A stretch of 7,106 nt of DNA. Origin: Actinomycetes bacterium (lineage in GTDB: Bacteria; Actinomycetota; Actinomycetes; Propionibacteriales; Nocardioidaceae). Positions 1 through 6,226 of the stretch are shown here, piece after piece (within the stretch, counting starts at the first letter, position 1; every line of letters starts with the position of its first letter). The stretch lies in assembly GCA_023417775.1 (NCBI GenBank), contig JAEZEJ010000060.1:1-7106 (forward strand), read 5' to 3'. Under the pieces are notes generated by a model. The model saw only the letters and a list, made by a program, of their open reading frames with translations. It was not told the DNA's origin and searched no databases. The translations under genes and the position numbers were made by a program.

Positions 1-75
1 CCGGATCTCAGCGACCATCCGGACCGCCCGCTCACGCAGCTCGGCCGGGTACCTCTTCGACGTACTCCCTGACAT
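1..75 (-). CDS. IS3-family transposase OrfA, N-terminal fragment (cut by window edge)
   Basis: The minus strand from ATG at 73-75 reads 25 codons without a stop to the window edge. The product begins MSGSTSKRYPAELRERAVRM and continues VAEIR. The block KRYPAELRERAVRMV is typical of the start of the helix-turn-helix (HTH_Tnp_1) domain of IS3-family OrfA, which binds the IS ends and is normally followed by OrfB, a DDE integrase, through a -1 frameshift. An AAGGA ribosome binding sequence (complement of 83-87) lies 7 bases upstream of the ATG, which supports this start. The frameshift site and catalytic half are not visible, so whether the element is active cannot be judged. Confidence 0.85.
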   Translation of the reverse strand, partial: MSGSTSKRYPAELRERAVRMVAEIR

Positions 76-126
76 GACTCCATCCTTCCCAAGGAACGGA
101 GTCTCCGGACTCGCCGGGGCGGTTCA
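1..126 (-). mobile_element. IS3-family insertion sequence, partial (upstream terminal end)
   Basis: This is the orfA-proximal end of an IS3-family element; the rest lies beyond the left edge. Read on the minus strand, the element starts at 126 with TGAACCGCCCCGG followed by GAGTCCGGAGAC, the kind of terminal inverted repeat seen in actinobacterial IS3-type elements. About 50 bases further in is the start of a transposase OrfA. The other terminus and a target-site duplication cannot be checked because the element is cut. The IR assignment rests on recall of the family pattern plus its correct distance and orientation relative to OrfA. Confidence 0.8.
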
Positions 127-331
127 CACAGTCGCTCGTCTCCTGATCGAGATCGAGTCGCACCTCCAAGGCGCCGCCGGGCCCGAAGAAGAGGCTGTAC
201 GACTGACCTGCCGCTCGATCCGGGAAGAGTTCACCCTCGAAGACTCGCCCATGATGAACGTTGAGAACTTCAGCGACCTACGGGCAAGGTTGAAGGAGTT
301 GGTGCTCGCACCTCATCGGTCCAAGATGTAG
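127..331 (+). pseudogene. ORF tail directly abutting the IS3 end; unknown protein, possibly IS-truncated
   Basis: From the IS boundary an open frame runs to TAG at 329-331 and encodes about 67 residues, beginning TVARLLIEIESHLQ and ending VLAPHRSKM. The composition (regular Leu/Ile/Val, paired Glu, a possible amphipathic helix around ENFSDLRARLKELVL) looks like real protein. I do not recognise a family. The only in-frame ATG upstream (74-76) lies inside the IS and gives residues derived from IS sequence, so the natural 5' end is probably lost to the insertion. Alternatives are a chance ORF or a hybrid gene started from inside the IS end. The case for coding is modest. Confidence 0.35.
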
Positions 332-445
332 TCGGACAAGGTGCGTCACAGCGCCCGCGAGTGCACGTACTCGCGTGCGCTTCGACATCTGGCACTCGAC
401 TGCTCTATCCCGTGGACGGTGCTCAGTCATTGAACTGCCTTGGTG
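332..445. other. Gap with no supported gene
   Basis: I see no RNA gene, promoter or convincing coding sequence here. On the minus strand the repaired frame of the neighbouring recombinase-like remnant stays open through this stretch to a stop at 278-280. Its translation loses recognisable family character after about position 446, so the stretch is probably degraded mobile-element DNA. Confidence 0.5.
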
Positions 446-785
446 GGGTCGTCCTCGTTCACAAACGGTCACCCCGGCGTCAGGTAAGACTCGCCGGACC
501 GTGTCTGGGCCGACACCGAATCTGCATCCGACCTCTTACCAACGACAAGCCACTCTCATAGAGTCGTGCCGCCTCGCGAACATGCTCAAGCGCGAGACCA
601 CGGGGAGGGATGTCGAGCCCCGTCTGAGTGATGATGCGAAGCACCGTCCGTCGCTGCACTCCGAATCGCTGCGCCAACTCATCCACCGACGTACCGCTGG
701 CGTACGCATGGGCCAACGCGGCTCGATTCGGGGCATTCAAACGGGTTCGAGGACGTAGCGAATTCTTCGCTACAGGGCAACGCAC
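446..785 (-). pseudogene. Frameshifted double helix-turn-helix remnant, probably the C-terminal tail of a serine recombinase
   Basis: The minus strand from about 773 encodes two consecutive homeodomain-like HTH units. Unit 1 contains ASGTSVDELAQRFGVQRRTV. Unit 2 begins YESGLSLV and then loses frame. Removing one A from the AA at 536-537 restores SLVEVGCRFGVGPDTVRRVL, then PDAGVTVCERGRP, a clear continuation of the second HTH. Paired motifs of this type (SV-ELA-RFG-RRTV, then LY-SGLSL--VG-RFGV-TVRR) are familiar from C-terminal tails of actinobacterial resolvase/recombinase proteins. The catalytic serine domain is absent. A GTG at 783-785 is the only nearby candidate start, so this could instead be the remains of a small stand-alone HTH protein. 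It is broken by at least one frameshift, and I infer it is non-functional. Confidence 0.6.
755..773. repeat. Perfect 8-bp inverted repeat with 3-base spacer
   Basis: GTAGCGAA (755-762) and TTCGCTAC (766-773) are exact reverse complements around TTC. The pair lies at the upstream end of the HTH remnant. It could be a small hairpin or a protein-binding dyad; chance is also possible at this length. Confidence 0.4.
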
Positions 786-872
786 ATCTCCGATAGCCTG
801 GCCCTCGGGGCGACGCCTCGAACGTTGGATTCCCGCAGGACACGGCGAATCAGGGTCTTCACCGGCTTGCGG

Positions 873-928
873 GGATTGAGAAGCATCCCGCGAGGAGCAC
901 CGAGCGGCCGGCGCGTATCGAGACCACG
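873..928. repeat. Degenerate actinobacterial palindromic intergenic repeat
   Basis: On the minus strand the segment starts GTGGTCTCGATACGC (914-928) and, on the plus strand, starts GGATTGAGAAGC (873-884). These resemble the two halves of the imperfect palindrome family found between genes of many high-GC actinobacteria (GTGGTCTCGATACGC facing GGTTGAGTAGC). The interior is GC-rich with partial dyad character. It sits just past the stop of the HNH gene, where such elements may act as transcript ends. The assignment is from remembered pattern and only one copy is visible here. Confidence 0.45.
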
Positions 929-940
929 CCGACGCAAGGA

Positions 941-2074
941 TCATGCGGTGAGGAGGGTGTCGCCGATGAACCAGTGCTCGCCGTCGTGGGTGGGTAGGGC
1001 GTGGCGGAAGGTCTTCCGTTGATGATGCTTCTTGCAGAGGCACCAGAGGTTCCCGCCTGAGGTGGGGCCTTCTGGGTGGGGTATCCGGTGGTCGATCTCG
1101 CACCTGGATGCCCGGGTCTGGCAGCCGGGGTAGCGGCAGATGCCGTCTCGGAATCGGATCGCGTTGCGTAGATGGTCGGGTGGATAACGCCCCGTATAGA
1201 CGGTCTGGAGGATGTCCTCTCCGGTGTCGTCGATGAGGACGCGGTACCAGAACGGATTCGCGGTCGTGGCCAATTCCCTGACGAGGTCGGCGGGGATCAT
1301 CCACTCACGGTCCGCGCTGACCCCGGGCTGATCATCAACACCCGCCAGCGTCGAGGCCGGGACCATGACCCCGATCGCCACCGCCGGTGCCTTAGCGCCG
1401 TCATGTTCAGGATCGACCTCGGTCAGCGCCCCGAGGAACAGGTCGGCACGCCGCTGATCGAGGTTGCGGTCGTCCTCAGGGGCACAGATGGCTTTGGCGG
1501 CCCTGTCGAGCCGAGCTTCGATGTCCGCGAGCACGATCGACGGGAGGTGGTTGGCGTACAGGTCGCCCGTCCCATCGTCGTGATGCGTCACGCGGATGGA
1601 GCGTTCGGCATAGATGCTCTCGTAGCGTTCGGCGGCATGCTCGGGCTCTTCCATCGCCACCCGACGCTTCAACCACGACCTGAGTTCGGCAACCGTATGG
1701 GACTCGGCATAGGCCGCGATCCGAGCATCGAGCCGCTCGAACGACTCAACATGATCCAGCTTGCCCGCCTCACGACCGACCTCAGCGATCCGCTGCCCAT
1801 CCAGACGGCCCTGGGCGAACGCCACCCACGTGACCGGCAGATTCTCCCGCACCGTCTGCGCCTCAGCGACTCGATTCTGGACGACATTCTCCGACCAGCC
1901 CAACGCCTGCGCCACCGTCGAGACCCGAGCCGCGAACTCATACCCCGTCGCCTCAACCCCACCGAGGTAGTCCACGACGCCAGCAAGCCGATTGAAGTCC
2001 GCGATCGCGCTCTCCCGACGCAGACCCACCAGCGCGGTCAGCCCGGCATCAGCAGTAGCGGTCAACATGCTCAC
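941..2074 (-). CDS. 13E12-type DUF222/HNH endonuclease domain protein
   Basis: A 377-residue protein from GTG at 2072-2074; an in-frame ATG two codons later (2066-2068) is an alternative, and neither has a strong ribosome binding site. The N-terminal three quarters are alpha-helical and match the DUF222 style, with ATGYEFAARVSTVAQALG and the segments VSTVAQALGWSEN and ERLDARIAAYAESHTVAELR. The C-terminus is an HNH nuclease fold: zinc-ligand candidates C313, C318, C347 and H350, the DH pair D328-H329, N342 and H351 (CEIDHRIPH, GGNLWCLCKKHHQRK), so the catalytic residues look intact. Length and domain order fit the REP13E12 family, which is multicopy and often tied to mobile DNA; its biological role is unsettled. 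It is transcribed away from the haem locus and towards the recombinase remnant. Family assignment is firm and function is inferred. Confidence 0.93.
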   Translation of the reverse strand: MSMLTATADAGLTALVGLRRESAIADFNRLAGVVDYLGGVEATGYEFAARVSTVAQALGWSENVVQNRVAEAQTVRENLPVTWVAFAQGRLDGQRIAEVGREAGKLDHVESFERLDARIAAYAESHTVAELRSWLKRRVAMEEPEHAAERYESIYAERSIRVTHHDDGTGDLYANHLPSIVLADIEARLDRAAKAICAPEDDRNLDQRRADLFLGALTEVDPEHDGAKAPAVAIGVMVPASTLAGVDDQPGVSADREWMIPADLVRELATTANPFWYRVLIDDTGEDILQTVYTGRYPPDHLRNAIRFRDGICRYPGCQTRASRCEIDHRIPHPEGPTSGGNLWCLCKKHHQRKTFRHALPTHDGEHWFIGDTLLTA

Positions 2075-2168
2075 AATCTATGCGAGACCACCGACACTTT
2101 CGATCGAGAGGCTTGGCGGTGTGGATATCGCCGGTCGCGGTCCAGAAAGTGGGACCCCAAGGTCAGGC

Positions 2169-2198
2169 TTAGTTTACTTAGGTTACCTTTAGCTTTAC
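2169..2198 (+). promoter_or_regulatory. Probable DtxR/IdeR iron operator overlapping the hta promoter
   Basis: This is an AT-rich block in a GC-rich intergenic region. It holds three same-direction units: TTAGTTTAC (2169-2177), TTAGGTTAC (2178-2186) and TTAGCTTTAC (2189-2198). The corynebacterial DtxR consensus is TTAGGTTAGSCTAACCTAA; the 19-mer at 2178-2196 agrees at 13 of 19 positions, including all of TTAGGTTA. Possible -10 elements are TAGGTT (2179-2184) and TAGCTT (2190-2195), so a bound repressor would block initiation. Known hta/hmu genes are repressed by DtxR with iron. The match is good for the left half-site and weak for the right. Confidence 0.6.
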
Positions 2199-2236
2199 TG
2201 GCGACCATCGCGGTGCTTCTCGGCGTCGCGACTACC

Positions 2237-2245
2237 AAGGAGAGG
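2237..2245 (+). promoter_or_regulatory. Ribosome binding site deciding the GTG start of the large hta gene
   Basis: AAGGAGAGG lies 8 bases before the GTG at 2254-2256, close to ideal spacing and strongly complementary to the 16S rRNA tail. The GTG start gives a product with a complete signal peptide, and no nearby ATG competes. Confidence 0.85.
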
Positions 2246-2253
2246 CGTCTGCC

Positions 2254-5200
2254 GTGGAAACCCCCGTTTCACGCGCACGGAGCAAGTCCCCATTGCTCGT
2301 GCTATTGACATCGTTGCTGATCGTCCTGAGTGGGCTCGCATTGCCGAGCGCCGCCCAGGCAGCCCCCGAGCAGGGCACCGTCTCCGGTGCCACGCTCGAC
2401 TGGGGTGTCAAGCAATCGTTCCGCAACTACCTCACCGGCCCGATCGCGCACGGCTCGATCACGATGCTCGGGTCGGCGACGCAGGTCGGCGGCGCCAAGG
2501 GAGGATTCTCCTGGCCGGGCGGCGCCGGTGAAGCGGGGACCGACGGAAACTCCGCGGATGTGAGCTTCGGCGCCGGCAATGGCGTCCACTTCCGTGGACA
2601 CGAGATGACGGTGGGCGGCCAGACGGCCGATGCACTGGATATGCGCTTCACCAACCCGCGCATCGTCGTCACTTCGGCGACCACCGCCGAGCTGTACCTC
2701 GACGTCCGCAGCCGCAAGTTCGAGGGCATGACCTCGATCAGCGACGAGTTCTTCGATCAAACCAACGTGCATTTCGCCGACGTCGCGCTGTCCGCTCCCG
2801 CGACGAGCGGCTCGACCCTGACCTGGACGAACGCGCCAGCGACGCTGACGGAGACCGGCGCTGAGGCCTTCGGCGGGTTCTACTACCCGGGCGATGCACT
2901 CGATCCGCTGACCTTCAGCCTTCCGGTCACCGCGACGCCCGATCCCGAGGCCACCACCACGTCGCTCTCCGTCGCTCCCGAGGGCGATGTCGAGGAGGGC
3001 ACCGAGGTGTCCCTCACGGCTACGGTCGCGCCGGCCGCCGCCGGAACCGTCGCGTTCCGCAACGGGGAGAACGCGCTCGGCGAGCCGGTCGCCGTCGCCA
3101 ATGGCACCGCCACGCTGAAGACCAGCGACCTTCCGGTCGGCGACCACAGCATCACCGCCGTCTTCACCCCGGCCGATGCCACCACCCATCTCGGCTCCAC
3201 GTCGGACCCGGTGACGGTCTCGGTCACGGAGACCCCCGACCCCGACCCCGTCTGGGAGCCCAAGATCGAGGTCTTCCGCGAGGACGGCACGACTCCGGTA
3301 GGCGACACCAAGCTGTCCGAGGGCGACAAGGTCGTCGTCAAGGGCTCCGGCTTCGATCCTGAAGGCAATATCGCCCAGCCCGGCGGCAGGCCGCCGATCT
3401 CTGCCGGTTCACCGGCCGGCAGCTACGTGGTGTTCGGCCACTTCGCCGAGAACTGGCAGCCCTCCGGCGGCAATGGTGAGCGCAATGTCGGCTCGCAGCG
3501 CTGGGTCCTCAGCGAGGACGCGCTGAACCAGGTTCCGTCGAACTTCCAGGGAGCGATCCGCGGCCAGTGGGTCGAACTGTCCGAGGAGGGCGAGTTCACC
3601 TGGGAGGCCACGCTCGAGGAGCCGCAGAAGCTCGCCGAGGGCGGTCACTACGGCATCTTCACCTACGGTGCCGGCGGCGTGAAGAATGCCGATCAGGAAC
3701 TCGAGGTCCCCCTGAACTACAAGGCTGCCGGTTCTGAGCCGGAGCCGGTCTGGGAGCCCACGATCGAGGTCTTCGCCGAGGACGGAGTGACGCCGATCGG
3801 CGATGCCGACCTCGAGAAGGGCGACAAGCTGGTCGTGCGCGGCAGCGGCTTCGATCCCGAGGCCAATGTCGGCGGTCGCGGCGTGCCGATCCCGAACACC
3901 CTTCCGCAGGGCACCTATGTGACCTTCGGCCACTTCGCGGAGAACTGGAAGCCGTCGGCCGAGGTCGCCTCCAGCCAGCGCAAGATCGGCTCGCAGGGCT
4001 GGGTCCTGACCAAGGACACGCTCGACCAGATCCCGCCGAACTTCAAGGCGACCGTCGAACGTCAGTGGGTGCCGCTGTCCGATGAGGGCACCTTCACCTG
4101 GAATGTGACCCTCGAGTCTCCTGAGGCGCTGGTCCAGGATGGCCGCTTCGGCATCTACACCTACCCCGGCGGCGGCGTGAAGAACGCCGACCAGGAGCTG
4201 GCCGCGCTGCTCGGCGACTACACGGCTTCGCCCGATGTGCTCAAGTCGCCCGCCGCCACGTCGATCGCCGAGGGTGAGAGCGTCTCGTTCGAGGCCACCG
4301 GCAAGGGCGTTCCCGCTCCGTCGGTGCAGTGGCAGTCCAAGTCGGGCAATGCCGACTGGGCTGACATCCAGGGTGCGACGGCGACCAAGCTCGACCTCGC
4401 CAATGTGTCGGCGGACAAGGACGGCACGCAGTACCGCGCCGTCTTCACGAACGAGCACGGCAAGGCCGAGTCCGCTGCCGCGACTCTGACGGTCGAGGCC
4501 GCTCCGGTGCAGCCCTCGGACCCGACGATCGAGATCGAGAAGAACGGCTCGCCGGTCAAGCAGGTCAAGCCGGGCGACAAGATCGACATCGAGATCTCCG
4601 ATCTGAAGCCGCAGGAGAAGGTCTTCGTCGAGGCGCACTCCGATCCGATCGCGATCGGCAGCCCGGTGGCGAACGCCGGGGGCGTCGCCACCGCCAGCTG
4701 GACGGTTCCGGCCAGCTTCCCGGCCGGCGCGCACAATATCGTCGTCTTCGCGGCGAACGGTGACGCCAAGGGCGCCGAGCTCGGACGCCTGCCGTTCGCG
4801 GTCGCTGCGGCTGAGCCGATCGGTGAGTGCCGACAGGTCACCAGCGAGTCGCTGACGTGGGGCGTGAAGCAGTCCTTCCGCAACTATGTCGGCGGACCGA
4901 TCGCGCACGGCAATATCTCGGTGCTCGGTCGCACGACGCAGCCCGACGGCGGTGCGTTCGTCTGGACCAAGGGAGCCGGCAAGTCGGCGCTCGACGGCAG
5001 CGCCGTCGACGTCGCCTACGGCACCGGTAACGGCGCCCGCTTCACCGGTCACCAGATGGGCAGCGACTACGCGCTCGACCTGCAGTTCACCAATCCGCGC
5101 GTGGTCGTCACCTCGGCCACCACGGCTCGACTGCACGTCGACGTCGCAGGTCGTGACTTCAAGGACATGACCAGCGTCGGCGAGCGTTTCGAGACGAAGG

Positions 5201-6153
5201 ACGTGCACTTCGCCGATCTGGCGCTGAGCGCTCCGGCCACGTCCGGCGCCAAGCGCACCTGGACCAACGCCGCGGCCACGCTGACGGCCGATGGTGAGCG
5301 GGCCTTCGGCGGCTTCTACGAGGCCGGCACCGAGCTCGATCCGGTGTCCTTCGACGTGACGACCGGCGCTCAGATCGACTGCGACGACGTCCAGGGTCCT
5401 GGCGGCGGCTCGGGGGAGACCCCGGTCGACGGCGGTCCCGGCGGCGGCGATGACAACGGCAACGGCGGCGGCAACACGCCCGGCACCGGCAACGGCGGCG
5501 ACGCCGGTGACCAGTGTGTCGCTCGTGAGGTCACCGGCGGCAGCCTCGAGTGGGGCCTGAAGGCCAGCTTCCGCGAGTACGTCGGTGGACGCATCGCCAA
5601 GGGCCAGTTCTCCGGCGGCAGCTTCTCGGTGACCGGCGGCGCCGTGAACCCGAACGCGGACGGCATCGGCAAGGTGAACTACTCCGGCACCATCACGGCC
5701 ACCGGTCACGGCGGACTGCTCAACTTCAAGCTGAGCAACCCCACCGTGCAGATCACCGGCCCCGGCTCGGGCGTGCTCCATGCCCACGTCAGCTCGACCA
5801 ACACCAAGGGCGAGACCGTGGTCAACGGCGAGGTCGCCTTCGCGAACCTCTCCTTCAGCGGTGGGGCGGTCAACGGGGACACGATCAGCGTCTCCGGTGC
5901 CTCCGCGACGTTGACGGGCGCGGGCGCTACGGCCTTCGCCGGGTTCTACGATGCCGGGACCGCGCTCGACGCGGTCTCCTTCACCGCCAATCTCGGCGGC
6001 GAGGTTCCGTGTGATGGCAGCACCGATCCGGGTCAGCTCCCGAAGACCGGAGCCGAGGCCAATGCCGGCCTGCTGGCGCTGGGCGCCTTCGCGATGCTCG
6101 CCGGTGCGGCGATCCTCGGCCGTCGTCGGCAGCTGGTGAAGCAGGGCTGCTGA
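2254..6153 (+). CDS. htaA: Wall-anchored multi-domain haem-binding protein with three HtaA domains (HtaA-like)
   Basis: 1299 residues, GTG start. Residues 1-36 are a Sec signal peptide (cleavage after AQA). HtaA domain 1 is ~43-226, domain 2 ~859-1043, domain 3 ~1088-1253. Each keeps the W-G-K-SFR-Y signature, a GH motif and the closing GFY motif: Y59/H116/Y210, Y878/H933/Y1022, Y1109/H1152/Y1232. In corynebacterial HtaA, equivalent Tyr and His residues bind haem. Between domains 1 and 2 are a group-3-type Ig-like domain (~231-325), two tandem repeats (333-498, 499-656), an I-set-like Ig domain (~661-749) and another beta-type domain (~756-850). A Gly/Asp/Asn-rich linker (1047-1087) precedes domain 3. 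The C-terminus is LPKTG (1262-1266), a hydrophobic helix and RRR, a sortase signal. Domains 2 and 3 are each bracketed by Cys (859/1043, 1088/1253), probable disulfides; domain 1 has none. Predicted role: capture of haem or haemoproteins at the wall. It is much larger than typical HtaA, so the symbol denotes family, not orthology. Confidence 0.93.
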   Translation: METPVSRARSKSPLLVLLTSLLIVLSGLALPSAAQAAPEQGTVSGATLDWGVKQSFRNYLTGPIAHGSITMLGSATQVGGAKGGFSWPGGAGEAGTDGNSADVSFGAGNGVHFRGHEMTVGGQTADALDMRFTNPRIVVTSATTAELYLDVRSRKFEGMTSISDEFFDQTNVHFADVALSAPATSGSTLTWTNAPATLTETGAEAFGGFYYPGDALDPLTFSLPVTATPDPEATTTSLSVAPEGDVEEGTEVSLTATVAPAAAGTVAFRNGENALGEPVAVANGTATLKTSDLPVGDHSITAVFTPADATTHLGSTSDPVTVSVTETPDPDPVWEPKIEVFREDGTTPVGDTKLSEGDKVVVKGSGFDPEGNIAQPGGRPPISAGSPAGSYVVFGHFAENWQPSGGNGERNVGSQRWVLSEDALNQVPSNFQGAIRGQWVELSEEGEFTWEATLEEPQKLAEGGHYGIFTYGAGGVKNADQELEVPLNYKAAGSEPEPVWEPTIEVFAEDGVTPIGDADLEKGDKLVVRGSGFDPEANVGGRGVPIPNTLPQGTYVTFGHFAENWKPSAEVASSQRKIGSQGWVLTKDTLDQIPPNFKATVERQWVPLSDEGTFTWNVTLESPEALVQDGRFGIYTYPGGGVKNADQELAALLGDYTASPDVLKSPAATSIAEGESVSFEATGKGVPAPSVQWQSKSGNADWADIQGATATKLDLANVSADKDGTQYRAVFTNEHGKAESAAATLTVEAAPVQPSDPTIEIEKNGSPVKQVKPGDKIDIEISDLKPQEKVFVEAHSDPIAIGSPVANAGGVATASWTVPASFPAGAHNIVVFAANGDAKGAELGRLPFAVAAAEPIGECRQVTSESLTWGVKQSFRNYVGGPIAHGNISVLGRTTQPDGGAFVWTKGAGKSALDGSAVDVAYGTGNGARFTGHQMGSDYALDLQFTNPRVVVTSATTARLHVDVAGRDFKDMTSVGERFETKDVHFADLALSAPATSGAKRTWTNAAATLTADGERAFGGFYEAGTELDPVSFDVTTGAQIDCDDVQGPGGGSGETPVDGGPGGGDDNGNGGGNTPGTGNGGDAGDQCVAREVTGGSLEWGLKASFREYVGGRIAKGQFSGGSFSVTGGAVNPNADGIGKVNYSGTITATGHGGLLNFKLSNPTVQITGPGSGVLHAHVSSTNTKGETVVNGEVAFANLSFSGGAVNGDTISVSGASATLTGAGATAFAGFYDAGTALDAVSFTANLGGEVPCDGSTDPGQLPKTGAEANAGLLALGAFAMLAGAAILGRRRQLVKQGC
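3250..4221 (+). repeat. Tandem pair of ~160-residue domain repeats inside the HtaA-like gene
   Basis: Copy 1 is 3250-3747 (residues 333-498) and copy 2 is 3748-4221 (499-656). Both start VWEP-IEVF-EDG-TP-GD and share GSGFDPE, FGHFAENW-PS, a GSQ-WVL block, QWV-LS-EG-FTW and close with YTY--GGVKNADQEL. They diverge mainly in the loop after GSGFDPE. The predicted fold is mostly beta, Ig- or IPT-like. I recall similar YVxFG...W.PS / YTY...VNA.QEL segments in other actinobacterial HtaA-type proteins, but I know of no named function. Confidence 0.88.
4828..5382 (+). repeat. HtaA domain 2, a diverged internal duplicate of domain 1 (2380-2931)
   Basis: Domains 1 and 2 are close copies: both begin WGVKQSFRNY, then GPIAHG, and share FTNPR-VVTSATTA, VHFAD-ALSAPATSG, TWTNA-ATLT and AFGGFY. 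Over the first 28 aligned residues from WGVK about 21 are identical. Domain 3 (5515-6012) is more distant and shorter in its middle section. The pattern indicates a within-gene duplication that later placed the Ig and tandem-repeat blocks between the copies. Confidence 0.85.
6037..6150 (+). other. LPXTG cell-wall sorting signal of the HtaA-like protein
   Basis: The encoded tail has LPKTG (6037-6051), about 20 hydrophobic residues (AGLLALGAFAMLAGAAIL) and the positive stop GRRRQLVKQ, the classical three-part sortase signal. Cleavage between Thr and Gly would join the protein to peptidoglycan. The last residue is Cys, unusual for such tails. No sortase gene is in the window. Confidence 0.92.
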
Positions 6154-6164
6154 TCCAGCCCGGC

Positions 6165-6207
6165 ACAGGGTCCGCCCCGCCGCCCGGCGGGACGGACCCT
6201 GTCTTTT
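6165..6207 (+). terminator. Strong intrinsic terminator or attenuator between the two hta genes
   Basis: ACAGGGTCCG (6165-6174) pairs exactly with CGGACCCTGT (6193-6202). After one C-A mismatch, CCCGCC (6176-6181) pairs with GGCGGG (6186-6191) around the tetraloop GCCC. A T run (TCTTTT, ending 6207) follows directly. That gives 16 base pairs, almost all GC, plus a U tract, which is the standard Rho-independent form. It lies 12 bases past the stop of the upstream gene and 20 before the next start. Confidence 0.9.
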
Positions 6208-6212
6208 CGACG

Positions 6213-6218
6213 AAAGGA
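6213..6218 (+). promoter_or_regulatory. Ribosome binding site favouring ATG 6227 over GTG 6221
   Basis: AAAGGA at 6213-6218 is 8 bases from the ATG at 6227, but only 2 bases from the upstream in-frame GTG at 6221, which is too close. A third in-frame ATG at 6242 would be 23 bases away. ATG 6227 is therefore preferred. Confidence 0.75.
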
Positions 6219-6226
6219 CAGTGGAC

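Noticed and set aside
770..886. A 38-codon minus-strand ORF beginning MLLNPRKPVKTLIRRVL
   Set aside because: The sequence looks faintly protein-like, but it starts inside the palindromic repeat, has no clear ribosome binding site and I recognise no family.
786..1304. The upstream half of the minus-strand frame that carries the HTH remnant, running through the end of the HNH gene
   Set aside because: Over 941-1304 it overlaps the HNH gene in another frame and is Arg/Pro/His-rich shadow. Over 786-940 it has no HTH or recombinase likeness. Only the part below about 785 looks like protein.
2139..2156. GGTCC...GGACC inverted pair with 8-base spacer in the intergenic region
   Set aside because: Five-base arms without a T run or any other context are expected by chance.
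1172..2308. A 378-codon plus-strand open frame across the HNH gene and the intergenic region
   Set aside because: It mirrors the codons of the minus-strand HNH gene, shows no family signature, and runs through the operator and start of the hta gene.
2302..3189. A 295-codon minus-strand open frame opposite HtaA domain 1
   Set aside because: It is an Arg/Gly-rich shadow of the real gene with no start signals or recognisable motifs.
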